In this document: positions 50,869 through 60,171 of the stretch, piece by piece
Layout: each line of letters opens with the position of its first letter
How positions within the stretch are numbered: position 1 is the first letter of the stretch
NCBI GenBank assembly: GCA_048262715.1
Contig: JBLXEV010000004.1
Span: 186,001 to 250,000, forward strand
Length of the DNA stretch: 64,000 bases
Direction: 5' to 3'
Origin: Albirhodobacter sp048262715
GTDB taxonomy: Bacteria > Pseudomonadota > Alphaproteobacteria > Rhodobacterales > Rhodobacteraceae
Notes under the pieces: model-generated
Told to the model about the DNA's origin: nothing
Database searches by the model: none
The model's input: the letters and a program-made list of their open reading frames with translations, nothing else
Translations under genes and position numbers: made by a program

Positions 50869-51791
50869 TGGAGGTGGGGTTTTCCCCCGCTCTGGGCGCG
50901 GCGCTCACGACTTACCTCGACCATTTGCGCGGGCTGGACGATGCCTCCGAGCATACGATCTCGGCCTATCGCACCGATATTTCCAGCTTTCTGGGGTTTC
51001 TCTCGAAACATCACGGCGAGGGGTTAGGGCTGGCAAAGTTTCGGGATGTCTCGCAATCGGATATGAGGGCCTTCATGGCCTCTGAGCGCGGGCGCGGCCT
51101 TGGCGCACGCTCCTTGGCGCGCAGATTGTCCTCGGTGAAGAGTTTCATCCGTTGGCTTGCGGATCGCGAAGGGTTCGATCCGACGCATGTTCTCGCGGCC
51201 CGCGCGCCGAAATACACGCGATCGCTGCCGCGCCCGTTGAGCGAGGAGGCCGCAAAGGCTATGATTTCCGAAGTCGATAGTCAGGCGATGGAACCTTGGA
51301 TTGCGGCGCGGGATGCGGCTGTTCTCACGTTGCTCTACGGTTGTGGGTTGCGGATCTCCGAGGCGCTGGGTCTCGCGCGCGGGCAGGCGCCTTTGCCGGA
51401 GGTGCTGCGGATTGTCGGCAAGGGGAAGAAAGAGCGGATCGTGCCGGTTCTGCCGGCGGCGCGGGAGGCTGTTGCGGAGTATCTGCGGCTCTGCCCCTAC
51501 CAGATCACGCCCGAGGGGCCGTTGTTTCTTGGCGCGCGCGGCGGGGCGTTGAACCCGCGGCTGATCGCAGGGGCAATGGCGCAGGCGCGGATGCGTCTGG
51601 GCCTGCCCGCCACCGCCACGCCACATGCGCTGCGCCATTCCTTCGCGACGCATCTTTTGGCGGCGGGGGGCGATCTGCGGGCGATCCAAGAGCTTTTGGG
51701 CCATGCCTCTGTCTCGACGACGCAGGTCTATACCGGTGTCGATCCGGGGCGGCTTTTGGAAGTATACCGCGCGGCGCATCCCCGATCCTGA
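50868..51791 (+). CDS. xerC: Tyrosine recombinase XerC
   Basis: A 307-aa site-specific recombinase that resolves chromosome dimers at dif with XerD. The core-binding N-terminal domain (about 5-95) precedes the catalytic domain with YGCGLRISEALGL (Arg I), GKGKKERIVP (Lys), HALRHSFATHLL (HxxR) and LGHASVSTTQVYTGVD (His and nucleophile Tyr). ATG at 50868 overlaps the DUF484 stop by one base. It is not linked to any mobile element. Confidence 0.94.
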   Translation: MEVGFSPALGAALTTYLDHLRGLDDASEHTISAYRTDISSFLGFLSKHHGEGLGLAKFRDVSQSDMRAFMASERGRGLGARSLARRLSSVKSFIRWLADREGFDPTHVLAARAPKYTRSLPRPLSEEAAKAMISEVDSQAMEPWIAARDAAVLTLLYGCGLRISEALGLARGQAPLPEVLRIVGKGKKERIVPVLPAAREAVAEYLRLCPYQITPEGPLFLGARGGALNPRLIAGAMAQARMRLGLPATATPHALRHSFATHLLAAGGDLRAIQELLGHASVSTTQVYTGVDPGRLLEVYRAAHPRS

Positions 51792-51858
51792 GCGCAAGGA
51801 CGCGCGCGGGTGGGTGCAAACCATTGCCTCCCGAAGCGGATTGCGGCATGAACGGGGA

Positions 51859-52560
51859 ATGTCACTGCGTCTTAAAGCCCTTTCCGTTCACTTGCTCACC
51901 GCCACGGGCGCGGTCCTCTCGATGCTGGCCATGTTGGCCGCGGTCGAGGAGAAGTGGGATCTGATGTTCCTATGGCTGGTGGTGGCACTGGTGGTGGACG
52001 GGGTGGATGGGCCTTTGGCGCGGCGCTATGATGTGAAGCGCAACTGGCCGACCTATGATGGCGTGTTGATGGATCTCATCATCGACTATCTGACCTATGT
52101 GTTCATTCCGGCCTATGCGCTCTTTAAATCCGGCCTTCTGCCGGGCTGGACAGGCTGGCTCGCGATCATTGCGATCACCTACGCGAGCGTCGTGTATTTC
52201 TCGGATACGCGGATGAAAACCAAGGATAATTCCTTCTCCGGCTTCCCCGCCTGCTGGAACATGCTGGTGCTCGTTCTGTTTGCCTTGCAGCCGAGCTACG
52301 GTGTCGTTCTTGGGGTTGTGCTGGTGCTCTGCGTGGCGATGTTTACGCCGTTGAAATTTATCCATCCGACGCGGACGATGCGCTGGCGTGGCCTGTCGCT
52401 GCCAATGGCAATTGCATGGACAGGCTTTGCGGGCTGGGCGGCTTGGGTGAATTTCCACCCCGGAAGCTGGGCGCATTGGGGGCTGACGATCACTTCGATC
52501 TATCTGGTTCTGGTGGGGATCGTGCAGCAAATCGTGCCGGAGCGGGCGAGCACTCGCTGA
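51859..52560 (+). CDS. pcs: Phosphatidylcholine synthase (CDP-diacylglycerol-choline O-phosphatidyltransferase)
   Basis: A 233-aa membrane enzyme that joins CDP-diacylglycerol and choline to make phosphatidylcholine. The CDP-alcohol phosphotransferase motif reads DGVDGPLARRYDVKR then YDGVLMDLIID, and the Pcs-specific LTYVFIPAYALF follows. About eight helices. The ATG at 51859 is tight against GGGGA; a TTG at 51841 in frame would add six residues. It converges on an EamA gene with only 6 bp between stops. Confidence 0.9.
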   Translation: MSLRLKALSVHLLTATGAVLSMLAMLAAVEEKWDLMFLWLVVALVVDGVDGPLARRYDVKRNWPTYDGVLMDLIIDYLTYVFIPAYALFKSGLLPGWTGWLAIIAITYASVVYFSDTRMKTKDNSFSGFPACWNMLVLVLFALQPSYGVVLGVVLVLCVAMFTPLKFIHPTRTMRWRGLSLPMAIAWTGFAGWAAWVNFHPGSWAHWGLTITSIYLVLVGIVQQIVPERASTR

Positions 52561-52566
52561 CCTGGG

Positions 52567-53403
52567 CTAAATCCGCGTGATAATCACGCCGATGACGATC
52601 AGCAGGGCAGCAATCGCCTTATTGCGTGTCATCCGTTCGCCGAACCATAGCCAGCCGATCAGCACCGCGAACAGGATCGAGGTTTCGCGCAGCGCAGCGA
52701 CCACGGCGATCGGTGCTTGGGTCATTGCCCAGATCGAGGTCGCATAGGCGACGAACGAGGCCAGAGACGCTGCCAGCGCCAGCCCCCAATCGCGCAGCGG
52801 CGCACGCAGCGATGCGGTGCCGCGCCAGAGTGTCATCCCGCCGGCAAACAAGATCCCATCGATGATATATGTCCAGCCGATATAAGCGACCGCATCGCCC
52901 GCGATCCGCGCGCCCATCCCGTCGATCACGGTATAGGCGGCGGTTGCAGCGGCCGAGCCGAGCGCGAAGGGCAGGAGGCGGCGGCTTTCGCCATCGGTGA
53001 ACACGCCGCGCGCCATCAGCAAGATCCCGAGGCCGAGCACCGCGATCCCCGCATAGCCTTGCGGCGCGATCTGATCCGCAAGGAAGGCCGCGCTGAACAG
53101 GGCCACCGCCATCGGGGCCGCGCCGCGCGCAATCGGGTAGACGCGCGAGAGATCGCCCTGCTCATAGGCGAGTGCGAGGAAGCTTTTATAGATGAAATGC
53201 ACGCAGCCCGCCGCAAGCACCCACGGCCATGCGTCCAAATTCGGCATCGGCAGATAGGTGACCACGGCAATCCCGATGGGAACCTCGAACACCGAGAGGC
53301 GCATCATCGCGGAAACTTTGGAGCCTTTGACCCGCAAAAGGGCATTCCAAAGCGCGTGGAAGAAGGCGGCACCAAGCGTTGCAAAGAAGACTGTAAGGGT
53401 CAT
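52567..53403 (-). CDS. EamA/DMT-superfamily transporter
   Basis: A 278-aa protein with ten predicted helices in two EamA repeats, e.g. AAFFHALWNALLRVKGSK in the first and WAMTQAPIAVVAALRETSIL in the second, the latter typical of the family. Such proteins export amino acids or other small metabolites; the substrate is unknown. ATG at 53403. Confidence 0.87.
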   Translation of the reverse strand: MTLTVFFATLGAAFFHALWNALLRVKGSKVSAMMRLSVFEVPIGIAVVTYLPMPNLDAWPWVLAAGCVHFIYKSFLALAYEQGDLSRVYPIARGAAPMAVALFSAAFLADQIAPQGYAGIAVLGLGILLMARGVFTDGESRRLLPFALGSAAATAAYTVIDGMGARIAGDAVAYIGWTYIIDGILFAGGMTLWRGTASLRAPLRDWGLALAASLASFVAYATSIWAMTQAPIAVVAALRETSILFAVLIGWLWFGERMTRNKAIAALLIVIGVIITRI

Positions 53404-53432
53404 GATCCGCCAAAAGAGCTGTGAGAAGACCT

Positions 53433-53460
53433 AAAAAAAGGGGCGCCCGAAGGCGCCCCA
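53433..53460 (-). terminator. Terminator of ileS
   Basis: GGGGCGCC (53440-53447) and GGCGCCCC (53452-53459) with loop CGAA form an 8-bp stem. On the minus strand it runs into a seven-T tract, 19 bp after the ileS stop. Confidence 0.9.
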
Positions 53461-53478
53461 AAAGCTCATATCCGCGGC

Positions 53479-56376
53479 TTAGCTGAGCGCGTCATTGCAG
53501 CGTTTGCAGGTCTTGGCATGGCTGTGGCTGCCCACATCCGGCAAGATCTTCCAGCAGCGCTCGCATTTCTCGCCCTCTGCCATCTCGAAGACCACGGAAA
53601 CGCCCGAGATCTCGGGAAGGCGGAACGCCTCTGCAGGCGCAGGGTCCGTCGTCAGCGCCAGTGCCGAGGTGATGCACAGATCCGCAAACGGCACGGATTT
53701 GAGCGCCTTGGCGAGATCTGCATCCTCGATATGGACGACCGGAGCTGCCTCCAAGCTCGCGCCGATCACCTTCGCGGTGCGCTGCACTTCGAGCGCTGCG
53801 GTCACGGTGCGGCGGGCACGGCGGATGCCGTCCCATTTCGCGGCGAGCGGCTCGTTGAGCCAATCGGCAGGGGTCTCCGCAAAGTCCTGAAGGTGGACGG
53901 AGGCCGCCTCGTCATCAGGGAAGCGCGAGAGCCAGACATCTTCCATCGTGAACACGAGGATCGGTGCGAGCCACGTCGTGAGGCGGTGGAACAGCAGGTC
54001 CAGCACGGTGCGCGCCGCGCGACGTGTGGTGGAGCTCGCCGGATCGCAATAGAGCGCGTCTTTGCGAATGTCGAAGTAGAAGGCCGACATTTCTACCGTG
54101 CAGAAGTTGAACAGCGTCTGGAACACCCCTTGGAAGTCATAGGCGCGGAAGCCTTCACGGACGGAGTGATCCAGTTCCGCAAGGCGGTGCAGCACCCATT
54201 GCTCCAGCTCGGGCATCTCCGAGACGGGCAGGCGTTCCTCTTCGGAGAAGCCTTTGAGCGCGCCGAGCAGGAAGCGCATCGTGTTGCGCAAGCGGCGATA
54301 GCTATCCGCCGTGCCCTTGAGGATCTCTTTGCCGATCCGCTGATCATTGGTGTAATCGGCTTGGGCGACCCAGAGACGGAGGATGTCTGCGCCATAATCC
54401 TTGATGATCTCGGCGGGCACGATGGTGTTGCCCAGCGATTTGGACATTTTCATGCCCTTCTCATCCAGCGTGAACCCGTGCGTGACCACGCCGCGATAGG
54501 GCGCGCGGCCTTTGGTGGCGCAGGCCTGCAAGAGCGAGGAGTGGAACCAGCCGCGGTGTTGGTCGGTGCCCTCCATATAGACATCGGCAATGCCGTCCTT
54601 GGTGCCATCCTCGCGGTCGCGCAGCACGAAGGCGTGGGTCGAGCCGGAATCGAACCACACATCGAGCACGTCAAACACTTGGGTATAGGCGGCGGGATCG
54701 GCGATGCCCTCCAGCATCTTTTCCTTGAAGCCGTCCGTGTACCAGACATCCGCGCCGTCTTGCTCGAACGCGGCGGCGATGCGGGCGTTCAGCTCGGCGT
54801 TGCGCAGCAGGAAGTCCGCATCGGTCGGCTTCGCGCCAGTCTTGATGAAGCAGGTGAGCGGGACGCCCCAAGCGCGCTGCCGCGAGAGCACCCAGTCGGG
54901 GCGCTGCGCGATCATCGAATGCAGACGGTTCTTGCCCGTGGCGGGCGTGAAGGCGACCAGTTCTTCGATAGATTTGAGCGCGCGCTCGCGGATCGTATCG
55001 CCATATTGGCCCATGCCATCGTCCATTTTCACGTCGATCGCGGCGAACCATTGCGGCGTGTTGCGGAAGATGACGGGCGCTTTGGAGCGCCACGAATGCG
55101 GGTAGGAGTGTTTCACCTTGCCCTTGGCCAAAAGCGCGCCTTGCCCGTGCAGCGCCTTGATATTGCTGACGTTCGCGGGGCCTTCCTTGCCATCGGGCAA
55201 GATGATGTGCTGGCCCGCGAAGACCGGAAGATCCTTACGGTAGCTACCATCAGGCTCGACGTTATAGGTCATCGGCAGCTTGAATTTCAGGCCGAGTTGA
55301 TAGTCGTCATCGCCATGCGAGGGCGCGGTGTGGACAAAGCCCGTGCCCGCGTCATCAGTGACGTGATCGCCGGGCAGGAGAGGGACGTCGAAGTCCCACT
55401 CGCCATTGCCATCCGCAATGCCGCGGTAAGGGTGGGCGAGGAGGATGCCGTCAAGCTCCGAGGCCGCCACATCGCGCAGGCGGGTGAAGTCTGTCACTTT
55501 CGCTTGGGTCATCACCCCGTCCACCAGCGCATCGGCCAGAACCAGCGTCTCGCCGACGACAGCGGTCGCGTTCTCGGCGGCGGCATCAATGCGGAACATC
55601 GCGTAGGAGATCGACGGGTTATAGGCCACCGCGCGGTTCTGCGGGATGGTCCAAGGGGTCGTCGTCCAGATCACAACGGAAGCGCCATCAAGGCCCGACA
55701 GCGGCTTGAACCGCACCCAGATCGTGTGGCTGGTGTGATCGTGATACTCGACCTCCGCCTCCGCCAGCGCGGTTTTCTCAACGGGCGACCACATAACGGG
55801 CTTGGAACCCTGATAGAGCGTGCCATTCATCAGGAATTTCATGAATTCCTCGGCAATCACCGCCTCGGCATGATAATTCATCGTCAAATACGGGTCGGCC
55901 CAATTGCCCGTGACGCCGAGGCGCTTGAATTCCTCACGCTGGATATCCACCCAGCCTTCCGCGAATTTGCGGCATTCTTGGCGGAAATCGACGATATTCA
56001 CATCGTCCTTGTCGAGGCCCTTGGCGCGGTATTGCTCCTCGATCTTCCACTCGATCGGCAGGCCGTGGCAATCCCAGCCTGGCACATAGCGCGCGTCATG
56101 GCCCATCATCTGATGCGAGCGCACGATCATATCTTTGATCGTCTTGTTCAGCGCGTGGCCGATATGTAGGTGGCCGTTGGCATAGGGGGGGCCGTCATGC
56201 AGCGTGAAGGGCGTGCGGCCCGCGGCTTTCGCGCGAAGCTGGTCGTAGACCCCGAGGCGTTCCCAACGGGCGAGCCATTCGGGCTCGCGCAGCGGCAGGC
56301 CTGCGCGCATCGGGAAATCGGTTTCGGGCAGGAAGACGGTATTGCGGTAATCGGGGGTCGTATTTTCGGCGGACAT
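53479..56376 (-). CDS. ileS: Isoleucyl-tRNA synthetase
   Basis: A 965-aa class I synthetase. It has the HIGH motif in PYANGHLHIGHALNK, the CP1 editing domain (TTTPWTIPQNRAVAYNP), KMSKS (GMKMSKSLGN), and a C-terminal zinc module with CERCWK and CKRC. The full-length architecture is intact. ATG at 56376 opens the conserved N-terminus (YRNTVFLPETDFPMR). Terminated by the hairpin at 53433-53460. Confidence 0.97.
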   Translation of the reverse strand: MSAENTTPDYRNTVFLPETDFPMRAGLPLREPEWLARWERLGVYDQLRAKAAGRTPFTLHDGPPYANGHLHIGHALNKTIKDMIVRSHQMMGHDARYVPGWDCHGLPIEWKIEEQYRAKGLDKDDVNIVDFRQECRKFAEGWVDIQREEFKRLGVTGNWADPYLTMNYHAEAVIAEEFMKFLMNGTLYQGSKPVMWSPVEKTALAEAEVEYHDHTSHTIWVRFKPLSGLDGASVVIWTTTPWTIPQNRAVAYNPSISYAMFRIDAAAENATAVVGETLVLADALVDGVMTQAKVTDFTRLRDVAASELDGILLAHPYRGIADGNGEWDFDVPLLPGDHVTDDAGTGFVHTAPSHGDDDYQLGLKFKLPMTYNVEPDGSYRKDLPVFAGQHIILPDGKEGPANVSNIKALHGQGALLAKGKVKHSYPHSWRSKAPVIFRNTPQWFAAIDVKMDDGMGQYGDTIRERALKSIEELVAFTPATGKNRLHSMIAQRPDWVLSRQRAWGVPLTCFIKTGAKPTDADFLLRNAELNARIAAAFEQDGADVWYTDGFKEKMLEGIADPAAYTQVFDVLDVWFDSGSTHAFVLRDREDGTKDGIADVYMEGTDQHRGWFHSSLLQACATKGRAPYRGVVTHGFTLDEKGMKMSKSLGNTIVPAEIIKDYGADILRLWVAQADYTNDQRIGKEILKGTADSYRRLRNTMRFLLGALKGFSEEERLPVSEMPELEQWVLHRLAELDHSVREGFRAYDFQGVFQTLFNFCTVEMSAFYFDIRKDALYCDPASSTTRRAARTVLDLLFHRLTTWLAPILVFTMEDVWLSRFPDDEAASVHLQDFAETPADWLNEPLAAKWDGIRRARRTVTAALEVQRTAKVIGASLEAAPVVHIEDADLAKALKSVPFADLCITSALALTTDPAPAEAFRLPEISGVSVVFEMAEGEKCERCWKILPDVGSHSHAKTCKRCNDALS

Positions 56377-56698
56377 AAAGGTCGATCCTTGGCGGTGGGG
56401 CGCGTCGGCCCCGATAGTCATCAAAAGGAGGAGGGCGCGCTCAGATGGCGCGCAACAGACCCGGCAACCCTGACGCGTCAGAGCGCCGGGCTGGTAATTC
56501 GTGCGATCAGGCGACGTGCGCGCAAAGTTCGGGCGCAGAAGATACGGGTGAGGAATGTCATGCCTGCCTTATAGGCACGCCAATGCGGCGCGGCAAGCAC
56601 GGCCATGCTTCGCGCCAGCGATAAGTGTTTCCACAGAGCAAAAATATCCCCGCCGGAGGCAAGCAACGGCGGGGCACATAACGCAATTGGGGGAAAGG
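56377..56698 (-). other. 322-bp region between accA and ileS
   Basis: Must contain the ileS promoter. It also holds the accA terminator/repeat copy (56631-56674) and a palindrome CTGACGCGTCAG (56470-56481) inside an outer CCGGC/GCCGG stem. A tiny open frame of 27 codons (56561-56478, minus strand) has a fair AAGGCAGG site. I do not call it a gene. Confidence 0.5.
56631..56674 (-). terminator. accA terminator formed by a dispersed repeat copy
   Basis: CCCCGCCG (56648-56655) and CGGCGGGG (56667-56674) make an 8-bp stem. On the minus strand it runs into ATATTTTTG, 25 bp after the accA stop, so it works as a rho-independent terminator. The whole segment 56631-56667 is a near-copy, inverted, of 49906-49941 at priA. 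Confidence 0.75.
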
Positions 56699-57658
56699 TT
56701 AGGCCGCGAGGCCCTTCGAGCCCATATCGAGGAATTTCTTGCGGCGCATCGCCACCAGATCCTTGCGCGAAGTGCCTGCCAGTTCGGACAGCATCAGGGA
56801 GAGTTCCGAGCCGACCGAGGCAGTCGCGGCCTCGCGGCCCCGTTGCGCGCCGCCCAAAGGCTCTTTGATGATCCGGTCGATGACGGCGAGTTTCTTGAGA
56901 TCTTGCGCGGTGAGGCGCAGCGCTTCGGCGGCCTCGCGCATTTTCTCCGCATCTTTCCACAGGATCGACGCACAGCCTTCCGGCGAGATCACCGAGTAGA
57001 CGGAATGTTCCAGCATTGCGATTTGATCGCTGGCGGCGAAGGCCACCGCGCCGCCCGAACCGCCCTCACCGATCACCACGGTGACCAGCGGAACACCGAT
57101 TTGCAGGCATTTCTCGGTGGAGCGGGCAATGGCTTCTGCCTGCCCACGCTCTTCCGCGCCTTTGCCCGGATAGGCCCCTGGCGTGTCGATCAACGTGATG
57201 ACAGGGATCCCGAACCGATCCGCCATATCCATCAGACGAATCGCTTTGCGATAGCCTTCGGGGCGCGCCATGCCGAAATTGCGGGCGATCCGCGAGGCGG
57301 TATCATTGCCTTTTTCATGGCCGATCACCATCACCGGCTTGTCGTCGAGCCGTGCGAGCCCGCCCATGATCGCGTGGTCATCGGCGAAGTTGCGATCCCC
57401 TGCGAGCGGGGTGAACTCGGTGAACAGCGCCTCGATGTAATCCTTGCAATGCGGGCGGTCCGCATGGCGGGCGACCTGACATTTGCGCCAGGGCGTGAGG
57501 TCTTTGTAGAGGTCGCGCAGCATATCTGCGGCTTTCTTATCGAGGGCGGCGGCCTCTTTCTCGACATCCATCCCCTCGGAATTGCGGGCCATCGCGCGCA
57601 GCTCTTCGGCTTTGCCTTCGATTTCGGCGAGGGGCTTTTCGAATTCGAGATAAGTCAT
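56699..57658 (-). CDS. accA: Acetyl-CoA carboxylase carboxyltransferase subunit alpha
   Basis: A 319-aa AccA that with AccD transfers CO2 from biotin to acetyl-CoA for fatty-acid synthesis. Features: YLEFEKPLAEIEGKAEELRA at the start, LTPWRKCQVARHADRPHCKDY, and the oxyanion-hole sequences IDTPGAYPGKGAEERGQ and GEGGSGGAVAF. ATG at 57658. Closed by the terminator at 56631-56674. Confidence 0.97.
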   Translation of the reverse strand: MTYLEFEKPLAEIEGKAEELRAMARNSEGMDVEKEAAALDKKAADMLRDLYKDLTPWRKCQVARHADRPHCKDYIEALFTEFTPLAGDRNFADDHAIMGGLARLDDKPVMVIGHEKGNDTASRIARNFGMARPEGYRKAIRLMDMADRFGIPVITLIDTPGAYPGKGAEERGQAEAIARSTEKCLQIGVPLVTVVIGEGGSGGAVAFAASDQIAMLEHSVYSVISPEGCASILWKDAEKMREAAEALRLTAQDLKKLAVIDRIIKEPLGGAQRGREAATASVGSELSLMLSELAGTSRKDLVAMRRKKFLDMGSKGLAA

Positions 57659-57771
57659 GACGCACTCCGATAGGGAACGACAGCTATATGAAACGGGTTG
57701 GCGAGAATTGCAACTAACGACCCATTGAACGGGTGGCGAGCATTGTAGGTTGAGGGCCAAATGCTGGATAT

Positions 57772-57801
57772 AGAAACGCCCCGGCGGTGGGGCCGGGGCG
57801 T
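57772..57801 (-). terminator. Terminator downstream of mcl1
   Basis: ACGCCCCGG (57776-57784) and CCGGGGCGT (57793-57801) form a 9-bp stem, followed on the minus strand by TTTCTATAT. It lies about 100 bp after the mcl1 stop. Confidence 0.7.
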
Positions 57802-57901
57802 CCCTGATATCCCTCATGCAGCCGGGCCTCCCCTCCCTGCCGCTCCGGGATTCGAATCTCCGTGGGTCAAAGCCAAACGGAGTGATTCGTTTATTCAGTG
57901 C

Positions 57902-58858
57902 TCAAGTGTTCATCATTTCGGACTGCCTGACAATCACTTCGGCTTGCCGGATCGAAGCAATATCGACCAAACGGCCTTTATAGACAGTTGCCCCTTGCCC
58001 TTCGGATTTGGCCTTTTCCATCGCGCTCAGGATCTCGCGGGCTTCAAGGACGGCGGCCTCCGACGGGGTAAATACCTCATTTGCAAGCGCAATTTGCTTG
58101 GGGTGGATCGCCCATTTGCCGATCATCCCCAGCGTCGCCGAGCGCAAAGCCTGTGCGCGGAACCCTTCGTCATCAGAAAAATCACCAAACGGGCCATCGA
58201 CAGGCAAAATGCCATGGGTGCGGCAGGCGGCGACAATTGCTGCTTGTGCCCAGTGCCACGGGTCGCTCCAGTATTTAGCGCCATCCCGCAGCATGTAGTA
58301 GTTTTCCTGCGTGCCACCGATACCTGTGGTCGACATCCCCATCGAAGCCGCGAAATCGGCGGCGCCCAAGCTCATCGCTTGCAGGCGGGGCGAGGCGGCG
58401 GCGATTTCTTCGACATGGGCGATGCCCGCTGCAGATTCGATGATCACTTCGAGCGAGACTTTCTTTGTGCGACCTTTGGCGGCCTCAATCGCCGTGATCA
58501 GCGCGTCAACGGTATAGACATCTGCCGCACAGCCGACTTTGGGGATCATGATCTGGTCGATACGTTCGGAGCCTTCCTCAAGGATCTCAACGAGATCGCG
58601 ATACCAATAGGGCGTGTCGAGCGCGTTGATACGAACGGAAAGGTATTTGTTGCCCCAATCAATCTCATGCGAGGCGGCAATGATATTGCGGCGGGCTTGC
58701 GGTTTATCGGCAGGGGCGACCGAATCTTCCAGATCGAGGTTGATCACATCCGCAGCCGAGGCGGCCATTTTTGCAAACAGCTTGGTGTTCGAGCCAGGTC
58801 CGAAGAGCTGGCAGCGGTTCGGGCGGGCGACGGGAGTCGGTTGGACGCGGAAGCTCAT
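57902..58858 (-). CDS. mcl1: L-malyl-CoA / beta-methylmalyl-CoA lyase
   Basis: A 318-aa CitE-like lyase that cleaves beta-methylmalyl-CoA to glyoxylate and propionyl-CoA (and L-malyl-CoA to acetyl-CoA and glyoxylate), the splitting step of the ethylmalonyl-CoA pathway. It starts MSFRVQPTPVARPNRCQLFG and has NLDLEDSVAP (Mg site), EVIIESAAGIAHVEEIA and FAASMGMSTTGIGGTQENYY, closely like the Rhodobacter enzyme. ATG at 58858. Divergent from the dgc operon. Confidence 0.94.
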   Translation of the reverse strand: MSFRVQPTPVARPNRCQLFGPGSNTKLFAKMAASAADVINLDLEDSVAPADKPQARRNIIAASHEIDWGNKYLSVRINALDTPYWYRDLVEILEEGSERIDQIMIPKVGCAADVYTVDALITAIEAAKGRTKKVSLEVIIESAAGIAHVEEIAAASPRLQAMSLGAADFAASMGMSTTGIGGTQENYYMLRDGAKYWSDPWHWAQAAIVAACRTHGILPVDGPFGDFSDDEGFRAQALRSATLGMIGKWAIHPKQIALANEVFTPSEAAVLEAREILSAMEKAKSEGQGATVYKGRLVDIASIRQAEVIVRQSEMMNT

Positions 58859-59144
58859 GGCGGGCCTTTCGCAATGATGTTTCATTATGTGCTTCGCATT
58901 GGTTATTATCTTGCGCGCGTAATTTCAAGCTATTTCGCAGTTGCAGCAAAATCGTCGCGCATATGCCGATCTTTGTGGCGATAATTTTCGTAATGATTGC
59001 CTATGGAGGGAGGATATTCGATCAAGTTTCGCATTGCTCGAATATAATTTCGCATATTGGCAAATCGGCGCGCGTAATCCGTAAGATCTCCCCCGTGTTC
59101 TGGGTATCGTAAGGTAAGAAATGCTGACGCATAGGAGAGGCGCC
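58859..59144. promoter_or_regulatory. Divergent mcl1/dgcN control region
   Basis: 286 AT-rich bp. It holds three TTTCGCA elements: 58933-58939 (in the 16-mer context shared with 1388-1403), 59027-59033 and 59048-59054, the last two 21 bp apart. They resemble the TTGC(G/A)AAA half-sites upstream of ccr. No core promoter was assigned. Confidence 0.5.
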
Positions 59145-60146
59145 ATGATCGAGACCCCGTATTTGCTGTTTTTGGGCGATGCCCCTGACGCTCTGGCCGC
59201 GAAAGTCGCGCAAGGGATCAAGGATTGGCGTCCCGAGTACGCCGTTGGCCAATTCCGCATGGAAGGCTGCAAGGCGGATATGGGGCTGCCGGATATGGAT
59301 CTGGCAGAGGCCAAAGCGGCGGGCTGCAAAACGCTGGTCATCGGCGTGGCGAACCGTGGCGGGATCATTTCGCCCGCGTGGAAAAAGGTCTTAGTCGCAG
59401 CGCTGGAAGAGGGCTTCGATCTGGCGTCCGGCCTGCACAATCTTCTGCGCGACGAGCCGGATTTGGTTGCGGTTGCAGAGGCTTGCGGGCGCAGCTTGCA
59501 TGATGTGCGGGTGCCCTCGGTGGCCTATCCGATCGCCAATGGGGTGAAGCGGACCGGTAAACGGATGCTGGCCGTGGGCACGGATTGCTCGGTGGGCAAA
59601 ATGTATACCGCGCTTTGTGTGGAACGCGAAATGCGTGAGCGCGGCCTCAAGGCGAGCTTCCGTGCGACGGGGCAGACGGGGATCTTGATCACGGGGGACG
59701 GCGTGCCGCTGGATGCTGTGATCGCCGATTTCATGGCGGGCTCGGTGGAATGGCTGACGCCCGATAATGAGGCCGATCACTGGGATCTGATCGAGGGGCA
59801 GGGCAGCCTGTTCCACGTCAGCTATTCCGGCGTGACGATGGCGCTGATCCACGGCGGGCAACCCGATGCGCTTGTGCTATGCCACGAGCCTGTGCGCCAG
59901 CATATGCGCGGCTTGCCGGGCTATGCACTGCCGAGCCTCGAGGCGCTGCGGGATCTCGCGCTGAGCGTGGCGCGGGTTGCCAATCCGGCGTGTGAGGTCG
60001 TGGGCGTGTCGATCAACACGCAAGCGATGGCGGAGGCCGAGGCGCTGGACTATCTTGCAAAGGTCGAGGCCGAGATGGGCTTGCCGACAACGGATCCGTT
60101 CCGCTTCGGGGCGGCCAAGCTGGTGGATGCACTGGCAGCGATGTGA
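59145..60146 (+). CDS. dgcN: D-glutamate N-acetyltransferase DgcN (DUF1611)
   Basis: A 333-aa DUF1611 protein with an N-terminal Rossmann-like domain and a C-terminal P-loop domain (GTDCSVGKM, 145-153). DgcN acetylates D-glutamate with acetyl-CoA in the DgcN-DgcA route described in marine proteobacteria and haloarchaea. The next gene is its partner, DgcA, which strongly supports the call. ATG at 59145 has AGGAGAGG upstream; an earlier ATG at 59121 is less likely. Confidence 0.88.
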   Translation: MIETPYLLFLGDAPDALAAKVAQGIKDWRPEYAVGQFRMEGCKADMGLPDMDLAEAKAAGCKTLVIGVANRGGIISPAWKKVLVAALEEGFDLASGLHNLLRDEPDLVAVAEACGRSLHDVRVPSVAYPIANGVKRTGKRMLAVGTDCSVGKMYTALCVEREMRERGLKASFRATGQTGILITGDGVPLDAVIADFMAGSVEWLTPDNEADHWDLIEGQGSLFHVSYSGVTMALIHGGQPDALVLCHEPVRQHMRGLPGYALPSLEALRDLALSVARVANPACEVVGVSINTQAMAEAEALDYLAKVEAEMGLPTTDPFRFGAAKLVDALAAM

Positions 60147-60171
60147 AGCGAGACGGCGTGAGGAGAATACA

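Noticed and set aside
50868..51791. Phage or integron integrase
   Set aside because: Length, motifs and the DUF484 neighbour fit chromosomal XerC; no attachment site, cassette or phage gene is near.
53518..56169. An 883-codon open frame on the plus strand
   Set aside because: Exactly antisense to ileS, which is complete with all synthetase motifs.
57841..57870. tRNA-like TTCGAAT with flanking GC arms
   Set aside because: The supposed T-stem does not pair over five bases on either strand, and no anticodon arm or acceptor stem can be built around it.
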